A stretch of DNA of 64,000 nt from Nonomuraea gerenzanensis (GCF_020215645.1 NZ_CP084058.1:2542001-2606000), one strand, 5' to 3'; positions 44,655-53,456 are shown, counted from the first letter of the stretch. The notes: a model not told the origin generated them from the sequence alone. Made by a program: numbers and translations.

Positions 44655-45424
44655 ACGTACGACCGCCGTCCCCGCACCCGTCGGGGGCCACCCCGCCGCC
44701 CATCCCGCGCGAGCTGGTGCCCCAGCACGTCGCCATCGTGATGGACGGCAACGGCCGCTGGGCCAAGGCCCGCGGCCTGCCTCGCACGGAGGGGCACAAG
44801 GCCGGCGAGTCCTCGCTGTTCGACGTCATCGAGGGGGCCATCGAGCTGGGCATCCCCTATCTGAGCGCGTACGCGTTCTCGACGGAGAACTGGAAGCGGT
44901 CGCCCGACGAGGTGCGCTTCCTCATGGGCTTCAACCGCGACGTGATCCGGCGGCGGCGCGACGAGCTCAACGCCATGGGCGTGCGGGTGCGCTGGGCGGG
45001 CCGGCCCGGGCGGCTGTGGAAGAGCGTCATCTCCGAATTGCAGACGGCCGAGGAGATGACGCTGTCCAACCGGACGCTCACGTTGCAGTTCTGCGTCAAT
45101 TACGGCGGCCAGGCCGAGATCGTCGACGCCGCCGTCAAGCTGGCGCAGGACATCGCGGCCGGGCGGGTCAAGGCGGGCAAGGTGAACGAGAAGGTGTTCG
45201 CCCGCTACCTCGACGAGCCGGAGATCCCGCCGGTGGACCTGTTCCTGCGCTCGTCGGGGGAGCAGCGCTTCTCCAACTTCCTGCTGTGGCAGTCGGCCTA
45301 CGCCGAGATGGTCTTCCTCGACCGGCTCTGGCCCGACTTCGACCGGCGGGACCTGTGGGACGCCTGCGAGATCTACGCCAAGCGCGACCGGCGCTACGGC
45401 GGGGCGATCCCGAACCAGGTCTAG
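44651..45424 (+). CDS. uppS: Isoprenyl (di-trans,poly-cis) transferase UppS
   Basis: The 257-residue cis-prenyltransferase builds the decaprenyl or undecaprenyl carrier for cell wall synthesis. Motifs are [18 protein letters not shown] (Asp32 is catalytic), [35 protein letters not shown] and [21 protein letters not shown] Pro-rich N-terminal tail of 20 residues is present. The stop overlaps that of the convergent DUF4239 gene at a CTAG tetramer. Confidence 0.97.
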   Translation: MNVRPPSPHPSGATPPPIPRELVPQHVAIVMDGNGRWAKARGLPRTEGHKAGESSLFDVIEGAIELGIPYLSAYAFSTENWKRSPDEVRFLMGFNRDVIRRRRDELNAMGVRVRWAGRPGRLWKSVISELQTAEEMTLSNRTLTLQFCVNYGGQAEIVDAAVKLAQDIAAGRVKAGKVNEKVFARYLDEPEIPPVDLFLRSSGEQRFSNFLLWQSAYAEMVFLDRLWPDFDRRDLWDACEIYAKRDRRYGGAIPNQV

Positions 45425-46203
45425 CCGGCGCCCAGCGCCCGGATGCTGTCGAAGCGTTCGAGAGCCTGCTCGAAGGCGGCCGGGGTGATCGAGATGCCGC
45501 CGCTGAACGGGAAGTCGAGCTGGTAGACCAGGAACAGCAGCAGGCCCACCATGCCGCCCACGGCCGCCGCCATGCTGACGTGCACCCTGCGGTTGGCGCT
45601 GCCGCACAGCACCGCGGGCAGCAGCGCGACCAGCCCGCAGCCCGCCAGCGCCACCCACAGCAGCGGCGGCACGCCGGTGTCGGCCATCTGGGCGCGCGAG
45701 CGGCGGGCGTCCAGGACGGCCTGCATGCGGCCCATCGCCTGCCCGTAGCGGGCCGACGGGCCGCTGCCCTCCGGCTGGACGGTCTGGAAGAAGGCCCGCA
45801 ACTGCTCGGAGCCTCTCCAGGCGTTCTGCGACAGCCGGTGCTGCTCGGCCATCATGGGCCACTCCTCGCGGATGACCGTGGTGGCGTAGCCGGTGGCGAG
45901 GGTCTGCAGGGTGGCGCGCTGGGGCGCGGGGAGCGTGCGGGAGTACCAGAAGACGTCGGTCAGGTTGCTGGCCTCGGTCGCGCTGGTCTCGGTGGCGGTG
46001 TTGACCTGGTTCCACGCGGCGACGACGACCAGGCCGATGCTGACGGCGAACAGGGTGCCGACGATACCGGTGATCACGCCGCTGCTTTCGCGGTAGTCCA
46101 GGCGGGTCTGGGCGGGGATGGCGCGGTTGGCGGCGTACGCGGCCAGGCCCGCGAGGGCGGCCATCGTCAGGGCGACGAGCAGGCCTATGGTGGCGATGAG
46201 CAA
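45421..46203 (-). CDS. DUF4239 (bestrophin-like) membrane protein
   Basis: The 260-residue protein has helices at about 2-24 and 42-66, then a soluble helical middle and two further helices near 182-230. [20 protein letters not shown] and [12 protein letters not shown] are characteristic of DUF4239. Function is unproven; a channel role has been suggested for distant bestrophins only. An inverted repeat lies just before its start codon. Confidence 0.85.
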   Translation of the reverse strand: MLIATIGLLVALTMAALAGLAAYAANRAIPAQTRLDYRESSGVITGIVGTLFAVSIGLVVVAAWNQVNTATETSATEASNLTDVFWYSRTLPAPQRATLQTLATGYATTVIREEWPMMAEQHRLSQNAWRGSEQLRAFFQTVQPEGSGPSARYGQAMGRMQAVLDARRSRAQMADTGVPPLLWVALAGCGLVALLPAVLCGSANRRVHVSMAAAVGGMVGLLLFLVYQLDFPFSGGISITPAAFEQALERFDSIRALGAG

Positions 46204-46208
46204 GGTTG

Positions 46209-46246
46209 CCTCACTTTCTGTGCATGAATGATTGCGTAAAGTGAGG
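46209..46246. promoter_or_regulatory. Inverted repeat upstream of the DUF4239 gene
   Basis: Nine-base perfect arms CCTCACTTT and AAAGTGAGG, spaced by 20 bases and beginning 6 bases before the start codon. The position suits an operator or a 5' mRNA hairpin. Confidence 0.45.
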
Positions 46247-46309
46247 GTCGATTTCCAGGGGATCTTTCGGGCCGGTCGCCGGGACGCGCGCTTCAGACGG
46301 CGAGGACGT

Positions 46310-46325
46310 TTAACCCGGGGGTTAA
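46310..46325. promoter_or_regulatory. Palindrome TTAACCC-GG-GGGTTAA
   Basis: A perfect 7-base dyad with a two-base centre, about 245 bases before the serine hydrolase gene. It is a candidate operator with no known owner. Confidence 0.4.
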
Positions 46326-46531
46326 TGCAGCCTTGCGTGGTTTGTCGTTGTTCCAGGTGGTTGCTCGCGCCGATCCTAGTGGCCGGAGGAAACGGGCCAC
46401 TTGCTGGAGTGGCGCGACGGCGGCCGCCTCATCGATGCCCCCGCCGCCGAGCCGGGATGCCGTGTCAGTGGCCGCGTCAGCACGGTGGCGGCCCGGTATC
46501 AGGCCGCCCAGCGATCGTGGACGCCATGAAC

Positions 46532-46549
46532 GGTCCGGCGAACCGGACC
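46532..46549 (+). other. Hairpin GGTCCGG-CGAA-CCGGACC upstream of the serine hydrolase
   Basis: A 7-base-pair stem with a tetraloop, 21 bases before ATG 46571 and just ahead of the AGGAGA ribosome site. It may influence translation. Confidence 0.45.
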
Positions 46550-46570
46550 ACCTGACACCAGGAGATTCTG

Positions 46571-47791
46571 ATGAACAACGGCTTCACCGCGACGGGTCTG
46601 CGCAGGCTGCGGGACGTGCTGGCCAGGCACGTCGACTCCGGGAAGATCCCCGGCTTGGTGGCCCTGGTCAGCCGAGGCGGCCAGACCCACGTCGAGGCCA
46701 TCGGCACGATGCAGCACGACGGCGGCGCGCCCATGCGGCGCGACACCATCTTCCGGATGGCCTCCACCTCCAAGCCCGTCTCCATCGCCGCCGCGATGGT
46801 CCTGCTGGACGAATGCCGGCTGCGCCTGGACGACGTGGTGGACCCCTGGCTGCCCGAACTGGCCGACCGCCAAGTGCTCACCAGCCCCGACGCCGAGCTG
46901 GACGACACCGTCCCGGCCCGCCGCCCCATCACCGTCCGCGACATCCTCACCTCCACCTTCGGCCTCGGCCTCGACTTCACCGCCCTCGGCAAGCCCATCA
47001 TGAACGCCGTCTTCGCCCAGGGCCTCACCCCCAACCTGCCGACCGAGGTCCCCGAACAGGACGAATGGATGCGCCGCCTCGGCGAGCTGCCGCTGATGCA
47101 CCAGCCCGGCCGGCAGTGGCAGTACCACATCAGCAACGACCTGGCCGGCGTCCTGGTCTCCCGGGTCACCGGCCAGAGCTTCGAGGACTTCCTGCGCGAG
47201 CGCATCTTCGCCCCCCTCGGCATGACCGACACCGGCTTCCACGTCCCCGCCGACCAGCTCGACCGGCTGCCCACCCTGTACGCCCCCGACCCCGCCACCG
47301 GCGAGTTCCTGGCCTGGGACGAGCCCAAGGACGGCCGCTGGAGCAAGCCCCCGGCCTTCCAGGGCGGCGGCGGCGGCCTGGTCTCCACCGCCGACGACTA
47401 CCACGCCTACTTCCGCATGCTGCTCAACGGCGGCCTCCACAACGGGCAGCGCATCCTGTCCCGCCCGGCCGTGGAGCTGATGACCACCAACCGGCTCACC
47501 CCCGAGCAGAACGCCCCCCGCACCGCCCTGGCCCGCGACAACGTGCACATCTCCTTCGGCCAGGGCCAGCAGGGCGGCTGGGGCATCGGCATGGCCGTGC
47601 GCACCTACCGCGGCGACTACGCCCCCATCGGCCAGTTCGGCTGGGACGGCGGCAGCGGCACCTCCGCCTACGCCGACCCCGCCAACCAGCTCACCGGCAT
47701 CCTGCTCTGCCAGCTCGGCTACAGCGTGCCCAACCCGGCACACCTGATGAGCGACTTCTGGACCACCGTCTACCAGGCCATCGAGGACTGA
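46571..47791 (+). CDS. Serine hydrolase, beta-lactamase/class C esterase family
   Basis: The 406-residue protein has the SxxK nucleophile Ser65-Thr-Ser-Lys68 (FRMASTSKPVS), a YHISND second motif and a C-terminal GWDGGSGTSAYADP region near the usual KTG position. No signal peptide is seen, so it is probably a cytoplasmic esterase or peptidase rather than a secreted beta-lactamase. An AGGAGA site supports ATG 46571. It is followed, after tandem-like repeats, by a small gene of unknown function. Confidence 0.88.
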   Translation: MNNGFTATGLRRLRDVLARHVDSGKIPGLVALVSRGGQTHVEAIGTMQHDGGAPMRRDTIFRMASTSKPVSIAAAMVLLDECRLRLDDVVDPWLPELADRQVLTSPDAELDDTVPARRPITVRDILTSTFGLGLDFTALGKPIMNAVFAQGLTPNLPTEVPEQDEWMRRLGELPLMHQPGRQWQYHISNDLAGVLVSRVTGQSFEDFLRERIFAPLGMTDTGFHVPADQLDRLPTLYAPDPATGEFLAWDEPKDGRWSKPPAFQGGGGGLVSTADDYHAYFRMLLNGGLHNGQRILSRPAVELMTTNRLTPEQNAPRTALARDNVHISFGQGQQGGWGIGMAVRTYRGDYAPIGQFGWDGGSGTSAYADPANQLTGILLCQLGYSVPNPAHLMSDFWTTVYQAIED

Positions 47792-47804
47792 CCCGCCCCC
47801 TTCA

Positions 47805-47865
47805 TCCACCAGGCCACCGGCCCCCGCCCCCCACCACCTCGTCCACCAGGCCACCGGCCCCCGCC
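47805..47865 (+). repeat. Two 24-bp direct repeats between the hydrolase and next gene
   Basis: Copies at 47805-47828 and 47842-47865 are identical (beginning TCCACCAGGCCACCGG, ending CCCGCC) with a 37-base period. They are GC-rich and non-coding. Confidence 0.85.
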
Positions 47866-47887
47866 ACTTCCCGACAAGGAGCACCCG

Positions 47888-48295
47888 ATGTCCCTCACCC
47901 TCACCGACCAGGACAAGGCCACCATCCGCACCGCCGCCTACGGCGCCGTCTCGCTGATCGCCGCCGCCGACGCCACCGGCAAGCCGCACCGGGCCGCCAC
48001 CGACGGCAGCATCGCCCTGTCCTCGGCCACCGGCCCGATCGGCCACGTGCTGGCCGCCAGGACCAAGGACATCAACCTCGACGGCAAGTCCGTCGCCGAG
48101 CTGGCCGACCACGTCCTGCCGGCCCTGACCACGGCCATGAGCCTGCTCAAGCAGCAGGCCCCGGAGGAGGCCGGCAACTTCCGCGGCACCGTCCTGGTCG
48201 CCGTCGAGGCGGCCACCAGCAGCCACCAGGGGCGGCCCGGCCCGGTCGTGGCCGACATGATCGACAAGATCACCGCCGCCCTCGACGCCGCCTGA
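47888..48295 (+). CDS. Small helical protein of unknown function
   Basis: The 135-residue soluble, Ala-rich, all-helical protein has recognisable blocks TIRTAAYGAVSLIAAAD, GSIALSSATGPIGHVLAA and SVAELADHVLPALTTAMSLL. Similar small proteins occur in other actinomycetes without assigned role. An AAGGAG ribosome site precedes ATG 47888. It probably shares a transcript with the serine hydrolase 96 bases upstream. Confidence 0.75.
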   Translation: MSLTLTDQDKATIRTAAYGAVSLIAAADATGKPHRAATDGSIALSSATGPIGHVLAARTKDINLDGKSVAELADHVLPALTTAMSLLKQQAPEEAGNFRGTVLVAVEAATSSHQGRPGPVVADMIDKITAALDAA

Positions 48296-48334
48296 GGGGA
48301 CGCCTCCTCAGTCCTGGCGCCCGCTTGCCGCTCC

Positions 48335-48382
48335 GCTATACACAGGTATAGCCTTCTGTTCGACAGAACAGTCGGCTATACC
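48335..48382. promoter_or_regulatory. Nested dyads upstream of the ABC permease
   Basis: A 38-base symmetric element (48345-48382) has outer arms GGTATAGCC/GGCTATACC and inner arms CTGTTC/GAACAG around GACA. It overlaps a second hairpin, GCTATAC (48335-48341) with GTATAGC (48346-48352). The shared arm makes the two structures exclusive. It could be a dual operator or an RNA switch. Confidence 0.6.
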
Positions 48383-48435
48383 CATGAACAGGAGCTGGTC
48401 GCGGTGACTGGACCGTTCGACCGCCGGGAGCGCCC

Positions 48436-50046
48436 ATGACCGCCACTCTCGGCACCGGCACCCTCGCCCGCCTCGCACTACGCCGTGAGGCGGGCCTCGC
48501 CCCCTGGTGGATCCTGCTGATCGTGGCCATGGCCCTGGCGATGGTCGCCTACGTCAACAGAGCCATGGGGACGTACGAGCTGAAACTCACCTACCTCGAG
48601 GTCATCGACCGCAGCCCGTTCCTGCACGCGATCGGCGGTGGCGTCGTCGAGCCCCGCCTGGAGGTGCTCGCCACCTGGCGCAGCGCCGGCTTCCTGTACG
48701 TGGCGAGCGCGTTCGCGGCCCTGATGTCCGTCATCCGCCACACCCGCAGGGAGGAGGACGCGGGCCGCAGCGAGCTGGTCCTCGCGGGCAGGGTCGGCCG
48801 CTCCGCCCCGCTGACCGCCGCGCTGCTGGTCGCCGGTGGGCTCAGCCTGGCCGGTGGCGCGCTGGCCGCCGTCGCGCTGATCGGGGTGGGGCTGGAGCCG
48901 GTCGGCTCACTCGCCTACGGCGCCGGCATCACGGTCGCGGGCTGGATGTTCGGCGGCGTCGCGGCGGTCGCCGCGCAGCTCGCGCGCACCGCCCACACGG
49001 CCACCGTGATCGCCACGACCACGCTCGGCGTCGCGCTCACGATGCGCTTCGCCGCCGACGCGAGCGGGATGCTGTGGCTGAAGTACCTGTCGCCGGTGGG
49101 CTGGCTGCACCTGGCGCGGCCGTACCAGGACGAGCGCTGGTGGCTGCTCGGGGTCTGCGCCCTGGTTTCGGCGATCCTGTACGGGGCCGCGTACGGGCTG
49201 CTCGGTCACCGCGACCTCGGCTCGGGGCTGCTGCCCGAGCGCCAGGGGCGCGAGTCGGCCCCGGAGCTGCGCGGCCCGGTCAGCCTGGCCTGGCGGCTGC
49301 ATCGCGGGCTGCTGGCGAAGTGGGCGGCGGGGGTGGCGGTGTTCGCCGCGCTCGGCGGCTCGCTGAGCCCGCTGGCGCGGGACCTGATCTCCCGGCCGAG
49401 CATCATCGTCGACAACATCACGCAGCTCCTCGGCATCTCCACGGGCACGAGGATGCTCGGCGGCTACGTCTGGTACCTCGTCCTCATCCTCGCCTACGCC
49501 GTCGCCCTCCACCCGGTGCTCATGACGCTGCGGCTGCGCGCGGAGGAGACCTCGGGCCGCGCGGAGGCGCTGCAGGCCGCCCCGATGACCCGCCTGCGCT
49601 GGGCGGCCGGCCACCTGCTCGTGACCGCCCTCGGCACGGCGGGCCTGATGGCCGTCGCGGGGCTCGTCTTCGGCGTCGTCTACTCCCTGCTGGTCGGCGA
49701 CCTCGCCACGGACCTGCCGTCCTTCCTGGCGGGCGCGCTGAGCACCGTCCCCGCGGCCTGGTGCGTGGGGGCCGTGTGCGTGCTGGCGTACGGGCTGGTG
49801 CCGCGGGCGAGCGTGGTGATCGCCTGGCTCGCGTGGATCCTGACCGCCGCCCTGGGCCAGGTCGTCGGGCCGCTGTACGGGCTGTGGGGCGGCAGCCCGC
49901 TGGAGCCGTTCCACTACATCGGCAACGCGATGCTCGGCCCGGCCTTCCAGCCCGCCCCGACGGCGGCGCTGCTCGCGGTCACGGCCCTCCTGACGGCCAC
50001 GGGCCTGCTCGCCCTGCGCCGCCGCGACTTCGGCACCGCCGGCTGA
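48436..50046 (+). CDS. ABC exporter permease (antibiotic-type, two repeats) lacking an adjacent ATPase
   Basis: The 536-residue protein has about twelve helices in two similar halves. It resembles actinomycete multidrug or polyketide-antibiotic ABC export permeases (RHTRREEDAGRSELVLAGRV, LRAEETSGRAEALQAAPMTR). In relatives the ATP-binding gene lies directly upstream and a TetR gene near it. Here neither is present. A 12-codon stub ending in an ATGA overlap precedes it. It therefore depends on an ATPase elsewhere or is decaying. Confidence 0.85.
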   Translation: MTATLGTGTLARLALRREAGLAPWWILLIVAMALAMVAYVNRAMGTYELKLTYLEVIDRSPFLHAIGGGVVEPRLEVLATWRSAGFLYVASAFAALMSVIRHTRREEDAGRSELVLAGRVGRSAPLTAALLVAGGLSLAGGALAAVALIGVGLEPVGSLAYGAGITVAGWMFGGVAAVAAQLARTAHTATVIATTTLGVALTMRFAADASGMLWLKYLSPVGWLHLARPYQDERWWLLGVCALVSAILYGAAYGLLGHRDLGSGLLPERQGRESAPELRGPVSLAWRLHRGLLAKWAAGVAVFAALGGSLSPLARDLISRPSIIVDNITQLLGISTGTRMLGGYVWYLVLILAYAVALHPVLMTLRLRAEETSGRAEALQAAPMTRLRWAAGHLLVTALGTAGLMAVAGLVFGVVYSLLVGDLATDLPSFLAGALSTVPAAWCVGAVCVLAYGLVPRASVVIAWLAWILTAALGQVVGPLYGLWGGSPLEPFHYIGNAMLGPAFQPAPTAALLAVTALLTATGLLALRRRDFGTAG

Positions 50047-50170
50047 CGCCCCTGGATCACCCGCGAGTGCCTTGAAGGCGGCTGACGGCCCCCGGTCGTG
50101 TGCGAGCGCCTTGACAAGGCGGCTTGTAACGTGGTGCCGGTCCAGGTGTCGCACTCAGGGGAGCGGTCGC

Positions 50171-50695
50171 ATGCGCTGGCAGGTTCACTCCGAAGAACCG
50201 CTGTACACCGACCGCTGGGTCGACGTCCGGGTGGCGGACGTGGAGCTCCCGGACGGCAGGCACCTCGACCATCGCCTCATCCGCACCGCGCCGGGCGCCG
50301 GGGCGGTCGTCCTGGACGGCCGGCGACGCGTACTGCTCATCTGGCGCCACCGCTTCATCACCGACACCTGGGGCTGGGAGATCCCCATCGGCAAGATCGA
50401 CGAGGGCGAGGAGCCCGTCGTGGCCGCCGCCCGCGAGGTCGAGGAGGAGACCGGCTGGCGGCCCGGCCCGCTGCGGCCCCTGCTCTACACCCAGCCCACC
50501 AGCGGCCTGTCCGACTCCGAGCACCACATCTTCCGGGCCGACAGCGCTCAGTACCTCGGGCCGCCTGTGGAGGCTTGGGAGGCTGAGCGGGTCGAGTGGG
50601 TGCCTCTGGCGGACGTCCGGCGGCTGATCGACAAGCGCGATCTCGTCAGCGGGACCAGCATGACGGCGCTGCTCTACGTTCTCACGGAGGGGTAG
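50171..50695 (+). CDS. Nudix hydrolase (ADP-ribose pyrophosphatase-like)
   Basis: The 174-residue protein has the Nudix box GKIDEGEEPVVAAAREVEEE (G-x5-E-x7-REVEEE), which binds magnesium and cleaves nucleoside diphosphate derivatives. The N-terminal strand region DRWVDVRVADVELPDG is like ADP-sugar pyrophosphatases. ATG 50171 is used because the frame before it lacks family features. The gene is followed by a region of decayed genes. Confidence 0.9.
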   Translation: MRWQVHSEEPLYTDRWVDVRVADVELPDGRHLDHRLIRTAPGAGAVVLDGRRRVLLIWRHRFITDTWGWEIPIGKIDEGEEPVVAAAREVEEETGWRPGPLRPLLYTQPTSGLSDSEHHIFRADSAQYLGPPVEAWEAERVEWVPLADVRRLIDKRDLVSGTSMTALLYVLTEG

Positions 50696-50708
50696 CGGTG
50701 AGGGCCGC

Positions 50709-51221
50709 GCCCTGAAGGCATCGCACTGGCTCCTGTCGGTGAGCCGGAGGTTGAACAGCTGCCGGGCGAGGGTGCTCGGCGAGACCCAGAGGTCGCACGC
50801 CGGCCGGGCGAAGTCTCCAGTGGCCAGGTGAGCTGCTCAGCTCTCCTTCGCAGCACCGTGGCGGGCGGCAGCAGCTCGGCCGCGAAGGCGTTGGCGCGTT
50901 TCTCGGACGGCTGCCGTCCGTGATCGGCGATGGTGAACCGCTGGCGTGCGGGGATCTCCGAGGTGCCCACCACGATCAGGGCGCTGTGGTCGTCGGACCA
51001 GGGACAGGCCGTCGAAGCCGTCGGGTGATATCCGAGCAGGGCGAGGTCGGCTCGGAGGTCGGCGATTGTGGCCAGGTCCGGCGAGGTGAAGCTCCGGAGG
51101 CCCGCGAGTGACTCGGACGGTCTGAGGACGTCGAGGTCCGCCTTGACGCGAACTCCGTCTGGTCGAGGCCGCTTGCCGTGATCAGCTGGTGTACGCGGGC
51201 TGCTGGTCGTCGTCCAGTCAT
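50709..51221 (-). pseudogene. Decayed XRE-regulator/ImmA-IrrE peptidase gene
   Basis: From ATG 51221 the frame gives an XRE helix-turn-helix start (RVHQLITASGLDQTEFA). It must then shift to continue (SLAGLRSFTSPDLATIADL) into an ImmA/IrrE peptidase segment (VVGTSEIPARQRFTIA, then EKRANAFAAELLPPATVL). A further shift restores CDLWVSPSTLARQLFNLRL. Between RFTIA and the next block the zinc-binding HExxH region is deleted. At least two frameshifts plus this deletion mean it is dead. Intact relatives combine regulator and peptidase in stress or phage-element control. Confidence 0.8.
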
Positions 51222-51261
51222 GTGGTGCTCTGCACCATGACCTCTCTCTTGGGGGACGGGG

Positions 51262-51444
51262 CTACTGCTCGGACAGTCGTTTCGCGTACTGGCGCAGGTG
51301 CGGCCGATCTTGGGGGAAGGCGCCCTCCCAGTCCTGTGAGAGGGGAACCCACGCGACAGGCTGATCGATCTCCGCGGTGATCCGCAGCGACCGGGCCACG
51401 ACGGCTCCGTAGGACAGGCCGAGCGTGACGCTCAGAGCCCCTCC
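51262..51444 (-). pseudogene. 5'-truncated gene remnant of unknown family
   Basis: An open stretch of about 59 codons without a start reads coherently (SVTLGLSYGAVVARSLRITA, QPVAWVPLSQDWEGAFPQDR) and ends at a TAG. It lies between the decayed XRE/ImmA gene and the CGNR gene, so it probably belongs to the same degraded region. Confidence 0.5.
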
Positions 51445-51455
51445 AGGCTAAGACT

Positions 51456-52004
51456 TCAGGCGCGGCGGCGGGCGCGGTACGCGGCCACGTGCATGCGGTT
51501 CCCGCACGTCCGGCTGTCGCAGTAGACACGCGACCGGTTACGGGACTCATCCACGAAGACCCGGTCGCAGTCAGGCGCCGAGCACGTGCGCAGGCGTTCG
51601 GCCTCGCCCTCCACGAGCAGGTGGGCCAGGGCGACCCCGCAGTCGGCCGCCACGTGCTCGGCGAGGGAGGCGTCGTTGGCGAAGTAGTGCACGTGCAGCG
51701 GGTGGCCGTCGTGTTCCGTCAGGCGGGGGGTGATGCGGGTCTCGGCCAGGAGGGCGTTGAGGGTGCGGACGGCGGTGGGCTGGTCGGGGGCGGTGAAGAC
51801 GCGGTGGAAGGCCTCACGGACCATGCGGACCTGGCCCAGGTCGCGGGCCGTGAGCTTGCCCACCCCGCTGACCTTGCGGGACTCCACGAACGCCTGCAGC
51901 TCCGCCAGGCCGGACAGCCCTTCTTCGCCGCCGGTGGACGGCGAGGTGTTGACCAGTTCGACAACGGTGGCGAGAGAATGCACCATGTCATGGCCAAACG
52001 GCAT
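51456..52004 (-). CDS. CGNR zinc-finger transcriptional regulator
   Basis: The 182-residue protein has an ABATE-type helical N-terminal domain and the C-terminal CGNR zinc finger (CSAPDCDRVFVDESRNRS, YCDSRTCGNRMHVAAYRARR) with four cysteines. Such proteins are sensed-ligand regulators encoded next to exporters. It diverges from the EamA transporter gene, which is its likely target. Confidence 0.93.
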   Translation of the reverse strand: MPFGHDMVHSLATVVELVNTSPSTGGEEGLSGLAELQAFVESRKVSGVGKLTARDLGQVRMVREAFHRVFTAPDQPTAVRTLNALLAETRITPRLTEHDGHPLHVHYFANDASLAEHVAADCGVALAHLLVEGEAERLRTCSAPDCDRVFVDESRNRSRVYCDSRTCGNRMHVAAYRARRRA

Positions 52005-52075
52005 GTTGACTCCTGTCCGCGCCGGATTTTAGCGTGGTCGCAGCGTATCTCCTGTACGGGGTTCGGGGGGTTTCC

Positions 52076-53017
52076 GTGAGTGCACATCGCCGTATCGTGC
52101 TGATCGCGATCGTCGGCGCGCTCATCATCTCCGCCTCCGCTCCCCTCGTTCGGTTATCAGGTGTATCGCCTGCCACCTCGGCGTTGTTCCGGTGCGCGTA
52201 CGCGGTGCCGCCCATGCTGCTGCTGGCCTGGACGGAGCGGCGGCGGCTGGGGCCGCTGCCGCGCAGGGCGGTGCTGATGTCGTGGGCGGCCGGGGTGGTG
52301 TTCGCGCTGGACCTGCTGTTCTGGCACCACGCGATCGAGTACGTGGGTGCCGGGCTGGCCACGGTGCTGGGCAACCTGCAGGTGTTCATCGTGGCGTTCG
52401 CCGCGTGGGCGCTGTTCGGGGAGCGGCCGTCCTCGTCGCTGATGGCCGGCACGCCGGTGGTGTTCACCGGGGTGGTGCTGATCTCCGGGGTGTTCGACAG
52501 CGCCGCCTATGGCAGTGATCCGATGCTGGGGGTGGCCGCCGGGGTGGCGACGTCCCTGTCGTACGCGGCGTACCTGCTGCTGCTCAAGGGCGGGTCCGAC
52601 AGGGCCGTGGGGCCGCTGGCCCATGCGACGGTGGTGGCCACGGTGGCCATCGCGCTGCTCAGCCCGCTGTTCGGGGGCGCGAGTCTCGTGCCGGAGTGGC
52701 CGGCGCACGGGTGGCTGCTGCTGCTCGCGCTGGGGCCGCAGGTGCTGGGGTGGTCGCTGATCACGTACTCGCTGCCGCGCCAGCCCGCCGCGCTCACCTC
52801 GCTGCTGCTGCTCATGCAGCCGATGTCGACGGTGGCCATCTCGACGCTGGCGCTGGGGGAGCGGCCGTCGGCGCTGCAGCTCGGCGGTTGCGTGGTGGTC
52901 GTGCTGGGAGTGCTGTACGGCTCCCGCCGCTCTTCGTCCACCCGGCGGCAAGGAGTGGCGGCACAAGCTGAGGGAGTGGCTGAAGCCGGGGGAGCGGCTG
53001 GGCGGAGCAATCGGTAG
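52076..53017 (+). CDS. EamA/DMT-family metabolite exporter
   Basis: The 313-residue protein has about ten helices in two EamA repeats (SATSALFRCAYAVPPMLLLA type first repeat, LGPQVLGWSLITYSLPR in the second, ending LQLGGCVVVVLGVLYGSRR). Relatives export amino acids, nucleosides or drugs. GTG 52076 is taken as start because it begins the first helix. A longer in-frame GTG lies 42 bases upstream. It is probably controlled by the divergent CGNR protein. Confidence 0.88.
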   Translation: MSAHRRIVLIAIVGALIISASAPLVRLSGVSPATSALFRCAYAVPPMLLLAWTERRRLGPLPRRAVLMSWAAGVVFALDLLFWHHAIEYVGAGLATVLGNLQVFIVAFAAWALFGERPSSSLMAGTPVVFTGVVLISGVFDSAAYGSDPMLGVAAGVATSLSYAAYLLLLKGGSDRAVGPLAHATVVATVAIALLSPLFGGASLVPEWPAHGWLLLLALGPQVLGWSLITYSLPRQPAALTSLLLLMQPMSTVAISTLALGERPSALQLGGCVVVVLGVLYGSRRSSSTRRQGVAAQAEGVAEAGGAAGRSNR

Positions 53018-53063
53018 GGTCGCTCACGAGGGCGGCCGGTGAGGGCCGCCCGGGGAGAAGCGC

Positions 53064-53456
53064 TCAGCCCGTCCGGGCCGGCGCCGTCGAGCAGGACGAG
53101 CAGGTCCCGAAGACCTCGACCGTGTGGGTGATCTCGGTGAAGCCGTGCTCGCTGCCCACCGCCTCCGCCCACCGCTCGACGGCCGGCCCCGCCACCTCCA
53201 CGGTGCGCCCGCACTTGCGGCACACCAGATGGTGATGGTGGGTGTCGGTCGCGCACGCGCGGTAGACGGACTCGCCGTCGTCGGTACGCAGCACGTCGAC
53301 CTGGCCCTTGTCGGCCAGCGCCTGCAACGCCCGGTAGACGGTGGTAAGCCCGATCTTCGCCCCGTGCAGGCGCATCTCGGCATAGACGTCCTGCGCGCTA
53401 CGGAAACCCTCGCTCTGGCGGAGGGTGTCGTGCACTGCATCGCGCCTCGTGGTCAT
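53064..53456 (-). CDS. zur: Zinc uptake regulator Zur (Fur family)
   Basis: This is a 130-residue repressor. The N-terminal winged helix (SAQDVYAEMRLHGAKIGLTT, then VYRALQALADKGQVD) is followed by a metal-binding dimer domain with HHHHLVCRKCGRTVEV and CSSC. These provide a structural Cys4 zinc and a regulatory site. ATG 53456 overlaps the znuB stop, so Zur is the last gene of its own target operon and would limit its own synthesis. Confidence 0.94.
   Translation of the reverse strand: MTTRRDAVHDTLRQSEGFRSAQDVYAEMRLHGAKIGLTTVYRALQALADKGQVDVLRTDDGESVYRACATDTHHHHLVCRKCGRTVEVAGPAVERWAEAVGSEHGFTEITHTVEVFGTCSSCSTAPARTG

Larger units (their letters stand above)
46204..46570. other. 367-base intergenic region with two dyads, no clear gene
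   Basis: Contains the repeats listed separately at 46209-46246, 46310-46325 and 46532-46549. A frame at about 46379-46527 reads protein-like (LLEWRDGGRLIDAPAAEPG) but has no start codon, so it may be a relic. No RNA gene was recognised. Confidence 0.5.

Noticed and set aside
47805..47865. Start of a CRISPR-like or tandem array
   Set aside because: Only two copies of a GC-rich word with a 13-base gap, no palindromic repeat and no cas genes.
50064..50123. Imperfect direct repeats GCGAGTGCCTTGAAGG and GCGAGCGCCTTGACAAGG before the Nudix gene
   Set aside because: Only two degenerate copies, no link to a promoter, and common GC-rich words. Too weak to call a site.
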